Assembly: GCA_032622095.1 (NCBI GenBank)
Contig: CP136062.1
Coordinates: 51,291,349 to 51,355,348, forward strand
Length of the DNA: 64,000 nt
Source: Siphonodentalium dalli
Taxonomy: Eukaryota > Mollusca > Scaphopoda > Gadilida > Siphonodentaliidae
Direction: 5' to 3'
Shown here: positions 43,034-54,115 of the stretch, piece by piece
How positions within the stretch are numbered: position 1 is the first letter of the stretch
Layout of the letters: the number at the start of each line of letters is the position of its first letter
Notes under the pieces: model-generated
What the model was told of the DNA's origin: nothing
What the model saw: the letters and a program-made list of their open reading frames with translations, nothing else
Databases searched by the model: none
Program-made: the position numbers and the translations under genes

Positions 43034-43385
43034 ACAATCTCAATGGTACGGATATTCATCACCGTGAGGACATTCAGAAGGGTGTTCAATCATTCTGTTT
43101 ACAATCTCAATGGTACGGATATTCATCACCGTGAGGACATTCAGAAGGGTGTTCAATCATTCTGTTCGGGTTTTCCATTGTAGAGTTATTCATCTTTGTT
43201 TATCTGGAAACGTTGATTTTGTATACGTTTGCCTGAGTATCTCAGCCATGGGTTATAGGTATGTCCACCCTAGGCGGTATACCACATTGGGGTATGCACC
43301 GGGTGACAGTATCTCAGCCATGGGTTATATGTACATGTATGCCCACCCTAGGCGGTATGCCACCGGTATGCACCGGGACGACAAA
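43034..43385 (+). repeat. Repeat family N, copy 3, with internal duplications
   Basis: A 67-bp unit (ACAATCTCAATGGTACGG) is duplicated at 43034 and 43101. A second segment, ATCTCAGCCATGGGTTATA to GGCGGTATACCAC, is also duplicated (43243 and 43311). Homologous to 4443-4935. Confidence 0.72.
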
Positions 43386-43970
43386 CCAGCTCTTTTTATG
43401 ATAGCTCAAATTAATCTTGAGTTCCCTGGCCTCGTGATTCGATCACACCATTTTAAAATGATGCAATAAGTGAACAAAATGACTTTGATAAAATTAACTT
43501 CACTGTGCATATCCCACGATGCACTGTGCATATCCTACGATGCACTAACGTGTATATATTATTTAATGAGAAGTCATTGATTTTCTCCACCATTCCATGT
43601 CCCAAAGGACTTCTCAGCAAATTCTCTATTACGCTCTGTACAGAATGATTGCCTTGTATGAATCGTGCATACTGGCGATCTGAATTAAAATCTCCGTATA
43701 AAACATTCTGGTCTGAGCTGTCTATGTGTTTTTCACACAAACAATATCAAGAAAGTTAAAATGAATAATGCATCGGTGAATTTTTTTTTTGGTGACTTCT
43801 ATCGCATGTTCCATTCAATGTTTAATTACACGCCTGTTTCTGAAATACACACCGTTGCATCGTCTTGGATCATGTCATATTATTCAAGCTATTCCATGCA
43901 TATATGTGAAATTGGACGACGTTGATGTCACACAACATAAATGATGATCGTCTCGAGCACGAAACCGGAA
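43386..43970. other. Unassigned stretch
   Basis: No recognised gene or repeat family. Short CATATCCYACGATGCACT repeats occur twice near 43505-43545. Confidence 0.4.
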
Positions 43971-43973
43971 CTC

Positions 43974-44128
43974 CAGTAATGCTCTAAGTAATCGACTTCT
44001 TAACCACAGCAGCTTCTTAACTCCCCGAGCTTTCCGATGAATGGCAACAAGCCATATTTTCGACTAAATCCTGAAAATTACCCATAATTCTGCTGTGGCT
44101 AAGGAGTCAATTACTTAGGGCATTACTG
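43974..44128. mobile_element. FB1 copy, left stem deleted
   Basis: Left tip to ACCACAGCAGC, then GAGCTTTCCGATGAATGG through GGGCATTACTG; TA follows at 44129. Confidence 0.85.
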
Positions 44129-44349
44129 TATGACCATGGATCATGTCTGGCCATGGTTTCCATTAAACCGCTCCAGGGTCCAGCTTCCACCTCAAAATTG
44201 ATGTCGTTAGAACTAGGAGCAATTTGTCCATTGGGAGTTTGGGACCATTGTCATCATATCTAGCCTCAAATCTTATTTAATATGCCTATTGATGTCTTTA
44301 AACTGACAAGATCATATCTAACTTGCCAAACCGCGATAAAAAAAACTTG

Positions 44350-44605
44350 TGACACTATCCCACACAGCAGGCTAGCATCTCCAATTCACCCTCTGGAGAC
44401 CTCATTCTGCTCTGGCATCATCTTCTGGGAAGTATCTATATTCTCAAATTAACATTGCTTTCAGTTACTTTTTCCCTTCTATTCAGTTTCTATACATGTA
44501 TCCCCTAATTTGCAGAAGATAAATTTTGCATAATCGAGGTGACTGATGGGCGAACAACTTCAATGGGGAACTTCAATATGATCCTAGGTTTTCCATAGCA
44601 ATCAA
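44350..44605. mobile_element. HM2 fragment
   Basis: Left end missing. Contains the right half of the left hairpin (CACCCTCTGGAGACCTCATTC) and the central AGTTTCTATACATG..CTTCAATGGGGAACTTCAAT part. Confidence 0.72.
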
Positions 44606-44869
44606 TGCTTTTGGGAGAATTCCTCTGAATCCCCATAATAATAATATATAGCATCCCTGGTGCACCTCTTCCTTCAATTGAAATTTTATAACTTCTGCCC
44701 GCTAACTGTTAAAAGATAATATTCAAACTGCCCCATCTATAGTCAGACAATTTCCATCTGCTTGGTGCCTTATGCAATTCAACTCGGTAATCATGGGATT
44801 TCTTATGAAAATGAATGTTTGTTTTGTCAACACCATGCACCTATGCGGGTAATCCGGTATCACTCTTAA

Positions 44870-45260
44870 CCCTTTACCCAACAGAAGGGCCCTGTGCCAA
44901 TGCATTCTCTTATATATGCGAGTCGACCATAGGTCGCCTCGCATATATAAGAGAATGCATTGGCTTAACACATTAAAAATTATAAAATTGTTAAAGAATG
45001 TAAGAAAAAATGGTAAAAAGTGTTAAAAAAGATTTTTTTTAGGCCAATGCATTCTCTTATATATGCGAGGCGACCTATGGTCGACTCGCATATATAAGAG
45101 AATGCATTGGCACAGGGCATAACTGTAACTATCACAATGTGGTCAAGGAGCCGGTTCCAATGATATCCATATGTGTATGGTTCTATTGAGACAGACCGAA
45201 GATATTTTAGGCTGTTGAAACTTTATTTGGCCGGTTTTGGCCGTTTTGTTGGGTAAAGGG
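44870..45260 (+). mobile_element. PB element, full-length
   Basis: TTAA at 44866-44869 and 45261-45264; ends CCCTTTACCCAACA inverted. Almost identical to 14807-15198, two hairpins. Confidence 0.92.
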
Positions 45261-45395
45261 TTAATGTATTCTGCTCACATGAAACAATCTAGTTGATGGT
45301 TATATGTACATATTAGTTGAGAATTAAGAAGCAAACTGGCAGGTGGATCATTAGTTCATGTATGTAAATATTAGTTGATAATTGGTTCCTATATA

Positions 45396-45608
45396 CAGTA
45401 ATGCCCCTAAGTAATCGACTCCTTAACCACAGCAGAATTATGGGTAACTTTTCAGGATTTAGTCGGAAATATGGCTTGTTGCCATTCATCGGAAAGCTAT
45501 CAGTGAGAGCTTCCGATGAATGGCAACAAGCCATATTTCCGACTAAATCCTGAAAAATTACCCATAATTCTGCTGTGGTTAAGGAGTCGATTATTTAGGG
45601 CATTACTC
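45396..45608. mobile_element. FB1, full-length copy
   Basis: 213 bp; TA at both ends; ends CAGTAATGCCCC and GGGCATTACTC; arms nearly perfect. Confidence 0.9.
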
Positions 45609-45996
45609 TATCTGTGTTGAATCCATTCCTCTTACTTTACAGCCCAACAAAGTGAATAAAGCAGATAGATGTAAAAATTCCTTCTCATCATGCGAAGTAC
45701 ATTTTTTCTACATCCTTTCTTTTAATGTGTATAACACGAGTGGAATTACTCCATCTTAATTGAATGTGCTCACATGAAACAATCTAGCAGATGGTTACTC
45801 GTAATATATTAGTTGAGAATTCCGAAGTAATTCGGCAGATGGTTCATTGCTTCCCCTATAAGTGTTAGTTGAGAGACAGACAGATGGTTCATTGCTTCCC
45901 CTATAAGTGTTAGTTGAGAGACAGATGGTTCATTGCTTCCCCTATAAGTGTTAGTTGAGAATTTCTAAGCAAACAGACAGATGGTTGCCCTATTAA

Positions 45997-46222
45997 AGGT
46001 ACACTTAATTTTCGAACCCCAGTTAATTTTATGTGAAAATATATGCCATATTATATACCATTTTAAAGAGGAAGCTCGCAAACATTGTATGATAAACGTT
46101 TTTGGTGTAATAAACTGTGAACATGTTTATGTTGAGAAACCGACGTCTGTTCTGTGCTGAAGTTTCTACACAAAGTCTAGTATTTTCAATGGAAGGGGAA
46201 TAACTCTATATATTTTCCTGCA
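45997..46222 (-). mobile_element. Element I, right-end fragment
   Basis: TTAA at 45993-45996, then AGGTACACTTAATTTTCG. Matches the complement of the right half of 33448-33928 up to the central GGAAGGGGAATAACTCTATATA, then stops. Confidence 0.8.
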
Positions 46223-46353
46223 TGTCATGTTTGTCACCCATCATTTGTGATGGGTAATCCCCTAGTATATACATATTAATTGAGAATTCGGAAGCGATTC
46301 AGCAGATCGTTTGTTTGTTGGTTCACCTATAAACATTAGTTGATAACTCTTAA

Positions 46354-46723
46354 AGACATATTATGTACTTGTTCGGGTGCGTGAAACTGATCAGTTAGTA
46401 TCCAGGCGCTATGCCAACTGGAAGTATATAACTTTCTACTAACATCGGCTAAAATCTGAAGCAAATCGACCATATACCACTTCATAGAAAACATCCTCTG
46501 AACTACGCTCAAATGTAAATATTTACTACTCGATTCGGGACGCTTATATCGGTGATAAACTAACGAAAACGATTTCGCCATCGAGAGTCACTGTATTTAA
46601 TTAATATATGAGAATGACGGTGTGTGTTGTCAATTTGGATATAATATCTGTAAAAATTATTACTTTGAATAAGATTATTATCCATTTATATTTGATCACC
46701 GTACTGGAGCAGTTCACATCACT
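46354..46723 (-). mobile_element. Element D, copy 3, inverted
   Basis: TTAA at 46350-46353 and 46724-46727; the complement of 7440-7806 along its full length, including GATCAGTTAGTATCCAGGCG. Confidence 0.88.
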
Positions 46724-47018
46724 TTAAATAATTCCGCTGATTGGGCAGAATGGTTAGTTTTTTGACAGAAAAAGTGGTAAAAGTGCACAGCTTTAACCAT
46801 GAAACAATCATGCAGATGGTTCCCTTATACATATTAATTGAGTATTCTAAAGCAAGGATGGTTCATTGGTGCCATATAACGTTAGATGAGAATTCTGAAG
46901 CAAACCAGCAGATCATGCATTCCATTGGTTCTTATATACTTTAATTATACCCTTCGAAAACAATCCAATCAGAATTTCAAATGGAATAACAAACTCAAAA
47001 TGAGACCTTTGTATGGTA

Positions 47019-47143
47019 AAGTAATGTCCTAAATAATCGACCCCTTTCCGATGAAATGCAACAAACCATATTTCCGACTAAATCCTGTAACATTTCCCAT
47101 TATTCTGCTGTGGTTAAAGGGTCATATACTTTGGACATTAATG
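47019..47143. mobile_element. FB1 remnant
   Basis: The left tip joins directly to the right stem (TTTCCGATGAAATGCAACAA); ends degraded (GGACATTAATG). Confidence 0.75.
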
Positions 47144-47497
47144 TATGTGATAGGATTCCAAAACTAAAATTGATATAAAGCAGAAAAAGTATGTACTCTC
47201 CAGATATACAAAGTTTCATTTTGCGAGAATTCACAATGAAGCTGTAGAACTCGGATCCTCATTAGGAGAGGGGACATATACCTAATGCGATTTCAGATAT
47301 CGTTTTGTACTCAAGAGTATTAATCATATCATAACTTAATGGAAACCAGACTTGTATCATTCAGGCGTGCCAGTGCACTATCAAAATGTCTGGTTATCTA
47401 ATGTCGAACAACAACCCAAGCCGAGGACATATAAACCGTTTACAAGTTCTTATGGACTGGAACTATAGACATTGACAGAAGTATGAGTATAAAAAGT
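47144..47497. other. Unassigned stretch
   Basis: No gene or known repeat is seen. Confidence 0.4.
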
Positions 47498-47544
47498 CTT
47501 ATAAGTCTTTGAAGGCTCATTGATATTACAGCGTATTACATTAA

Positions 47545-47939
47545 CCCTTTACCCAACAGAAGGGCCCTGTGCCAATGCATTCTCTTATATATGCGAGTCG
47601 ACCATAGGTCGCCTCGCATATATAAGAGAATGCAATGGCTTAACACATTAAAAATTATAAAATTGTTAAAGAATGTAAGAAAAAATGGTAAAAAGTGTTA
47701 AAAAAAAGATTTTTATTTTAGGCCAATGCATTCTCTTATATATGCGAGGCGACCTATGGTCGACTCGCATATATAAGAGAATGCATTGGCACAGGGCATA
47801 ACTGTAACTATCACAATGTGGTCAAGGAGCCGGTTCCAATGATATCCATATTTGTATGGTTCTATTGAGACAGACCGAAGATATTTTAGGCTGTTGAAGC
47901 TTTATTTGGCCGGTTTTGGCCGCTTTGTTGGGAAAAGGG
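47545..47939 (+). mobile_element. PB element, full-length
   Basis: TTAA at 47541-47544 and 47940-47943; ends CCCTTTACCCAACAG and GTTGGGAAAAGGG. Two hairpins; close to 44870-45260. Confidence 0.91.
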
Positions 47940-47942
47940 TTA

Positions 47943-48150
47943 ATGCCATAAATAATCAACTCCTTTACCACAGCAGAATTATAGGTAATTTTTCAGGATT
48001 TAGTCGGAAATATGGCTTGTTGCCATTCATCGGAAAGCTCTCAGTGAGAGCTTTCCGATGAATGGCAACAAGCCATATTTCCGACTAAATCCTGAAGAAT
48101 TGCCCATAATTCTGCTGTGGTTAAAGAGTCGATTATGTAGGACATTACTG
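47943..48150. mobile_element. FB1 copy abutting PB
   Basis: The first bases of CAGTAATGCC are replaced by the end of PB (TTAATGCC). The remaining element is complete to GGACATTACTG with TA. Confidence 0.86.
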
Positions 48151-48191
48151 TATAAGTCTTTAAAGTCTCATTACTATTGCAGCGTGTTATA

Positions 48192-48404
48192 CAGTAATGC
48201 TCTAAGTAATCGACTTCTTAACCACCGCAGAATTATGGGTAACTTTTCAGGATTTAGTCGGAAATATGGCTTGTTGCCATTAATCGGAAAGCTCTCGGTG
48301 AGAGCTTTCCGATGAATGGCAACAAGCCATATTTCCGACTAAATCCTGAAAAATTACCTATAATTCTGCTGTGGTTAAGGAGTCGATTATTTAGGACATT
48401 ACTG
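48192..48404. mobile_element. FB1, full-length copy
   Basis: 213 bp, TA at both ends, ends CAGTAATGCTC and GGACATTACTG. Confidence 0.9.
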
Positions 48405-48519
48405 TATAAGTCTTTAAAGGCTCATTACTATTGCAGCGTGTTATAAGTTTTTTCAGGCAACTTAGGGGATGCATGGCGATGTCGATTTTGAGGGGAATAA
48501 AAAAGAAATCTAGTTATTA

Positions 48520-49112
48520 AATCTCCATATACCAGACAGGGACTAGCGTAGAGGGGGACATATGGGAGATAACTTCTCCATATACCAGACAGGGACCAGC
48601 GTAGAGGGGGACATATGGGAGATAACTTCTCCATATACCAGACAGGGACCAGCGTAGAGGGGGACATATGGGAGATAACTTCTTCATATACCAGACAGGG
48701 ACCAGCGTAGAGGGGGACATATGGGAGATAACTTCTTCATATACCAGACAAGGACCAACGTAGAGGGGGACATATGGGAGATAACTTCTCCATATACCAG
48801 ACAGGGACCAGCGTAGAGGGGGACATATGGGAGATAACTTCTTCATATACCAGACAGGGACCAGCGTAGAGGGGGACATATAGGAGATCACTTCTCCATA
48901 TACCAGACTGGGACCAGCGTAGAGGGGGACATATGGGAGATAACTTCTTCATATACCAGACAGGGACAAGCATAGAGGGGGACATATAGGAGATCACTTC
49001 TCCATATACCAGACAGGGACCAGCGTAGAGGGGGACATATGGGAGATAACTTCTCCATATACCAGACAGGGACCAGCATAGAGGGGGGACATATGGGAGA
49101 TAACTTCTCTCT
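48520..49112 (+). repeat. 53-bp tandem array, about 11 units
   Basis: Units contain CAGACAGGGACCAGCGTAGA and ACATATGGGAGATAACTTC. Overlapping minus-strand frames (78-124 codons) reflect the repeat. Units at the right end are more divergent. Confidence 0.94.
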
Positions 49113-49159
49113 AAAAGGTGTCACTTCTGCTATTTTTGTCTAACATGTATATCTCCAAA

Positions 49160-49245
49160 CAGGGACCAGCCTAGAGGGCGACTTGGGAGAGGACCAGCCT
49201 AGAGGGCGACTTGGGAGAGGACCAGCCTAGAGGGTGACTTGGGAG
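49160..49245 (+). repeat. 28-bp tandem repeat, 3 units
   Basis: GACCAGCCTAGAGGGCGACT followed by TGGGAGAG, three times; it resembles the end of the 53-bp unit and probably derives from it. Confidence 0.85.
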
Positions 49246-49320
49246 ACATATATTCTCCCAAAAATGTGTCACTTCTCCCAATATTTGTTCTAGGGAGAAG
49301 TCACTTCTGTATGTTATTAA

Positions 49321-49565
49321 CACTTTGAGTGCCAGGGGCCGATCTCATCGGCCCTAAACCTACAAAATAAGTCTGTTAAAGAATATAAGAATAAATTATT
49401 AAAATTGTAAAAAATTGTACCAAAAAAAAAAAAAAAAAAAAAATTGTTAGGCCAATGCATTCTCTTATATATGCGAGGCGACCTATGGTCGACTCGCATA
49501 TATAAGAGAATGCATTGGCACAGGGTATATGGGTTGATACAAAAATCGACCTGGCACTCAAAGGG
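49321..49565. mobile_element. G element
   Basis: TTAA at 49317-49320 and 49566-49569. Ends CACTTTGAGTGCCAGG (first C mutated) and its inverted form; contains one shared hairpin and a long poly-A tract. Confidence 0.85.
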
Positions 49566-49567
49566 TT

Positions 49568-49680
49568 AATTGGTTGTTTCCATATTGGCCGAGTTATGAG
49601 GCCGATGTCTGTCATATTGGCCTGAGGCCGAAGGCTAATACGACAGACTGAGGCCTCATAACTCATTCACCAATTAATAA
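49568..49680. repeat. Foldback repeat
   Basis: Arms AGTTATGAGGCCGATGTCTG and its inverted copy pair around a CCTGAGGCCGAAGG centre; outer bases TTAATTGGT / ACCAATTAA also pair. Confidence 0.8.
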
Positions 49681-50230
49681 GTATTTTATTAATTAGCAAC
49701 ATTGGCAATAATTGTTTCACATGATGAATATATTAACATAGATATATACCATGTGTGCTTTATTAAATTAACAATTATTCCAGCAATTTTTATTCTTGTG
49801 AACTTTGTGAAGAACTTGCAGCGATTTCACAGTACTGTCAGTTTCCACTGGGAATGATATTGAATCCCATGCATGTAGTTCATCCACATACATGTATATT
49901 TACTCTCAAAAACAGTGACTGTCCGTAATTCATCCGAAATCAACTGCAATCTATCTTCCGTCTACCCAATATTCTTTGCCGATCGAGTTAAATATGTATG
50001 ACGTCATTTACGTTACCGTTGACTTATTGGCCGCCTTTCTACTTATTTACTTATTGGCCTTGTTTTCCACTTATAGGCCGACTTTTGTTACTTATGACTC
50101 GGGCAGCTTTTTACTTATTGCGGCTGATAACCTATAGCTAATTAATAATCTCTCATATACCAGTATGCATCTTTCAAAACAGCATATTTGATGTGTATTT
50201 ATTTATTATAATGGCGTACTTGCTCAAATC
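49681..50230. other. Unassigned stretch with ACTTATTGGCC motifs
   Basis: Short CTTATTGGCC / CTTATAGGCC motifs repeat at 50022-50115. No gene. Confidence 0.4.
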
Positions 50231-50234
50231 TTAA

Positions 50235-50350
50235 CCATTTCATGATGGTAGCTGCGCTGGTGCAGCATTAACGATTCTGTGCATTCTCTTATTTATGCGA
50301 GGCTCCCACAGGGAGACCCTAACTTTCTTGATAATGACATCATTCTACAT
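50235..50350 (-). mobile_element. H element fragment, inverted
   Basis: TTAA at 50231-50234, then CCATTTCATGATGGTAGC and GCGCTGGTGCAGC, the complement of the right end at 53650-53690. Ends in the hairpin, truncated. Confidence 0.72.
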
Positions 50351-50354
50351 TTAA

Positions 50355-50606
50355 CCTTTCCATGACTGGAGCTTCCTGATATTTGGCGAAAACCCTGTGC
50401 CAATGTATTCTCTTATATATGCGAGTCTCCCATAGGGTGCCTCACATATATATGAGAATGTATTGGCCGAACAATATTTACCTTGATCTTGTAAGCCAGT
50501 GCGTTCTCTTATATATGCGAGGCTCCCTATGGTCACACACACGACAACTCACATATGTAAGAGAATGCACTGGCACAGGATATGTATAATGCTCCACCAG
50601 CGCAGC
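50355..50606 (+). mobile_element. H element
   Basis: TTAA at 50351-50354, start CCTTTCCATGACTGGAGC, two hairpins of the shared type, right part CCACCAGCGCAGC without a clean end. Confidence 0.75.
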
Positions 50607-50661
50607 TAAAACCTGTTCTCCTCATTCATAGCTTGATATGTTCATTACAGATGATGTTTAA

Positions 50662-50954
50662 CCCTTTCAGTGCCAAGTCTGATTTTTGTATCAACCCATA
50701 TTTCCTTGATAATTTTTCAAATTTATTGATTATAATAATGTGATACATTGATGGAAAGAGCTCTTAGAGTTAAATATATATATAAAGAGCTCTTTGATTA
50801 TAATAATGTGATACCTTGATGGAAAGAGCTCTTTATATATATATAACTCTTAGAACTCTTTCCATCAATGTATCACATTATTATAATCAATATATTTGAA
50901 AAATGATCAAGGAAATATGGGTTGATACAAAAATCAGACTTGGCACTCAAAGGG
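50662..50954. mobile_element. G element with large internal foldback
   Basis: TTAA at 50658-50661 and 50955-50958. Ends CCCTTTCAGTGCCAAGTC inverted. The interior is a nested palindrome with AAGAGCTCTT, several copies of GATTATAATAATGTGATAC and (TA)n; the shared hairpin is absent. Confidence 0.85.
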
Positions 50955-51255
50955 TTAAAACATTATCTGAACACTGTGCTTGCCTTTAGTAAAAACAATA
51001 GTTCTGTGGAACTATTTTCTGTGTAAATGAACTGGAACTATCTTCTGCCTATTCGATTACTTCTGTGAGCATCATACATCACGTTAGCATGGTGATATCA
51101 CCGAGATCTCCCAATAGAGCCATTCTCGATCACGCGCAGCTGAGTAATATTACAAGTCAGTCTGAAATGTACGCCACTTATTAGCGCATGTACAGTGAAC
51201 TGCAATATTGTTCCATTGGTTGGTAGCAGTGAATCTGAGTGATGTAATATAACTA

Positions 51256-51397
51256 CAGTAATGCCCTAAGTAATCGACTCCTTAACCACAGTGAGAGCTT
51301 TCGGATGAATGGCAACAAGCCATATTTCCGACTAAATCCTGAAAAGTTACCCATTATTCTGCTGTGGTTAAGGAGTTGATTATTTAGGGCATTACTG
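51256..51397. mobile_element. FB1 copy, left stem deleted
   Basis: Left tip to CCTTAACCACAG joins GAGAGCTTTCGGATG; complete right arm, TA on both sides. Confidence 0.86.
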
Positions 51398-51760
51398 TAT
51401 GTCTCATTTTACTTTTTTACTAGTTGGTAGGAGTTAATTTGAGTGATGAAGCATAACTATATGTCTCGTTATTCCTTTTGCTGGTGGCATGCACAATATG
51501 ACTGCTTTTCAATCATCGTTGTTACGTAAAATAATAATTGACTTTGATGGAAATCAGGCATCGAAGGAAAAAGTGCTGTAGTAGAAAATTTTATGTGATT
51601 GATTATTTCGTTTCTGCGTTATATGAGTTTCGGCTTTTTTTTCTAAATCAACTGACAGTGATTATAGCACTGGCAGAATTAATTCAATATATATTTAGTT
51701 ATGTCACTTCAGTTCTGAAGCATGGTGCTCAAGCTAACTTCAGAGTTAACCAGGGTTGTG
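51398..51760. other. Unassigned stretch
   Basis: No gene or known repeat. A 75-codon frame (51538-51765) has no recognised domain. Confidence 0.4.
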
Positions 51761-51768
51761 GCTAGAGT

Positions 51769-52024
51769 CAAGCCTTGAAATAGTTTGTCTGTCATTTGCA
51801 GAATGAGGTTTCCAGAGGGTGAATTTAGTGATGCTACACCGCATATAGCGGGCTAGCACCACCAAATTCACCCTCTGGGAACCTCTTTCTGCTGAGGTGT
51901 AAGCAGAATGAGGTCCCCAGAGGGTGAATTTGGTGATGCTAGCATGCTGTGCAGGGTAGCATCACTAAATTCACCCTCTGGGGACCTCATTCTGCAAATG
52001 ACAGACACACTATTTCAAGGTGTG
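51769..52024. mobile_element. HM2 MITE with 8-bp duplication
   Basis: 256 bp. Ends CAAGCCTTGAAATAGT and TATTTCAAGGTGTG; GCTAGAGT at 51761-51768 and 52025-52032. Consists of two hairpins with no AT-rich centre, a short form like 59549-59802. Confidence 0.9.
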
Positions 52025-52057
52025 GCTAGAGTGTCACCTTTGGGGAGGTGCTCAACA

Positions 52058-52536
52058 AAGGACCTTGTTACATGAGCCGGGACAACTCGGTTAGCCGGGT
52101 GCCTCGGTCCTCTGTGCTTTCTCACTAAAATAATGGTGTGCTGTTACATCAGCCGGGTCAACTCGGCAAACCGAGTTGTCCCACACCGCCTAACCGGGAC
52201 AACTCAGTTAGCCGGGATAGCTCGGCTCACGTAACAGCGAGTCATCCCGGCTAAAGTCTGGAACGTAACACCATTCATTGTAACTTGACATGACGTTAGC
52301 CAATACAATGCTCGCGTCATGTGAGTGACGTTTAATGACAACCTAAGCCACTCAGTTATGGGCGTGCCGACATTAGGGACCGACGTCATGATGCATGATT
52401 GACAGCTAGACTGATAGCTAGTTGCGTGAACGTCAACCGAGTTGTCCTGGCTCACGTAACAGCGTGATCAAGTTGTCCCGGCAGACCGAGTTGTCCCGAC
52501 TAGCCGAGTTGTCCCGGCTCATGTAACAAGCTCCTT
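52058..52536. mobile_element. TIR element M with nested GCCGGGACAACTCGG repeats
   Basis: 33-bp inverted ends with one mismatch (AAGGACCTTGTTACATGAGC, then CGGGACAACTCGG). An inner inverted pair, CTGTTACATCAGCCGGGTCA / TGGCTCACGTAACAG, lies inside them. At least six further copies of the CCGGGACAACTCGG-type motif occur in both orientations. Minus-strand frame 52204-52455 is unsupported as a gene. Confidence 0.8.
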
Positions 52537-52672
52537 AGAATTTTCAACAGCTCTCCCTCCTGAACCAGACCCAGGCTCATTTACACTTGAGTAGACCTTT
52601 ACTTGATCAACCTATGATTAATTGTTGGGCTATTGATGAACATTGTTTATATATTTTTTCCTTCTGCATCTA

Positions 52673-53009
52673 CAGTAATGCTTTAAATAATCGACTCCTT
52701 CACCACAGCAGAATTATGGGTAACTTTCAGGATTTAGTTGGAAATATGGCTTGTTGCCATTCAACGGAAAGCTCTCGGTGAGAATACAGAAACTTCCCAG
52801 ATTTAACATACATGTAGCACTAATGTCAAGTGATAAATTTCTACCATTTTGGAGATACTTTTGTGGCGGAATGCCCTTTACTGACTTAACACAGAAGAAG
52901 ACAGTGAGAGCTTTCTGATGAATGCAACAAGCCATATTTCCGACTAAATCCTGAAAAGTTACCCATAATTCTGCTGTGGTTAAAGAGTTAATTATTTAGA
53001 GCATTACTG
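52673..53009. mobile_element. FB1 copy with a heterologous loop
   Basis: Both arms are present, but the centre holds about 120 bp of unrelated sequence (52783-52905) instead of the usual direct junction. TA both sides. Confidence 0.86.
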
Positions 53010-53182
53010 TAATCTGTTCAACCTTAATGTGTGTACACCTGTTTGTGTGACTCTGTCCTAAATATGATATTATCTTCTCTTTTCAGGTAAGTACGTGTTT
53101 AGTGTGTTTCCATGTGAATTAATACAGATTTTAGTAACACCAGTCAAGGGATGTAACTATGTAAGTAAATCGTGTAGGTTAA

Positions 53183-53407
53183 CCCTGTCTATACTAAATG
53201 GATTCTATACTAAATGGATTCTCCCACTCAGTTATGAAAGTATATATTGGAATAGTTTATTATTCATCTGTAGGGGTTTTTAACAAAGTAAGCAGACAAC
53301 AGATAACACAAATACAGAAGGAGTCCGAATTATAGGGAAGTGTTCAGATAATAAGTTCCACAATCATAAGGGAACTACTCGTCAATGAGTATTTAGTATA
53401 GAAAGGG
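53183..53407 (+). mobile_element. Element E (TTAA-flanked), copy 2
   Basis: TTAA at 53179-53182, start CCCTGTCTATACTAAATG; right end GTATAGAAAGGG then TTCT. Shares ACTCAGTTATGAAAGTATA and GAGTATTTAGTAT with 59414-60100. Confidence 0.7.
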
Positions 53408-53536
53408 TTCTCAGTAACAGCCCGGGAGATGTCAGTACTGGATACAATTTAAGTCCTCCCTACCGAACATCCACACCAAGTACCAAAGCATAATGTTATA
53501 CATAAAAACATAATTTATCACTAACATTCTGTTTAT

Positions 53537-53693
53537 CCTTCCATGACTAGAGCTTCCTGAAATTTTGCGAAAACCCTGTGCCAATGCATTCTCTTATATA
53601 TGCGAGTCTCCCATAAGGAGACTGGTATATAAGAGAAAGCACTGGCACAGGATCCGTAATGCTGCACCAGCGCCGGCTCACATCATGAAAGGG
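53537..53693 (+). mobile_element. H element, short copy
   Basis: Left flank TTAT (mutated TTAA), start CCTTCCATGACTAGAGC; one shared hairpin; right end CATCATGAAAGGG with TTAA at 53694-53697. Confidence 0.82.
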
Positions 53694-53756
53694 TTAATAA
53701 TTCATCCCACATCATCCAAAATTGTGTCTCAATGACTCAAAATATTTGTGGATCAA

Positions 53757-54115
53757 GTCTGAGTTTAGTGTACCTGTCATTTGTAAAATGAGGTCCCCAG
53801 ATGGTGAATTTATATAGTGATGCTATCCTGCATAGCGGGCTAGCATCACTAAATTGACCATCTGCGGACCGCAATCTGCTTAGACCTCATCTTCTATGAA
53901 AAGTTTCTTTATTATAAAATATTTATGGAAACTTCTTCACGTAGATTCTATTTCTTTTTTTAGTTTCTCTATATCCACAAATTGGCAGATGACACATTGC
54001 ATAATCGAGGTTCCCAATGGGTGTACATCACAATATTCACCATTTGGGAACTTAAATCTGTGTCTACTTCTCCCATAGCAGATGAGGCAATGCAGAATGA
54101 GGTCCCCAGAGGGAA
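53757..54115. mobile_element. HM2 MITE, right end lost
   Basis: Left end CAAGTCTGAGTTTAGTG; both central segments; stops inside the right hairpin at GAGGTCCCCAGAGGG. Confidence 0.8.

Larger units (their letters stand above)
45280..46945 (+). repeat. Degenerate tandem units around CAGATGGTT..ATTAGTTGAGAATT
   Basis: Loose 50- to 110-bp units occur at about 45290, 45360, 45785, 45850, 45890, 45930, 46265, 46310, 46805 and 46890, some perfect over 40 bp (CATTGCTTCCCCTATAAGTG). The series is interrupted by FB1, element I and element D, which landed within an older array. Confidence 0.65.
47498..48448 (+). repeat. Triplicated flank around PB and FB1
   Basis: A 40-bp segment (TATAAGTCTTTAAAGGCTCA, then TTACTATTGCAGCGTGTTAT) occurs at about 47498-47540, 48150-48190 and 48404-48446. 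It alternates with PB + FB1 and FB1, so the FB1-plus-flank unit of about 254 bp is tandemly duplicated. Confidence 0.8.

Noticed and set aside
48428-49124. Minus-strand frames of 78-124 codons
   Set aside because: They are readings of the 53-bp array in successive frames.
53075-53095. Intron boundary TTTTCAGGTAAGTACG
   Set aside because: Acceptor and donor motifs abut with no exon between them; no coding signal on either side.
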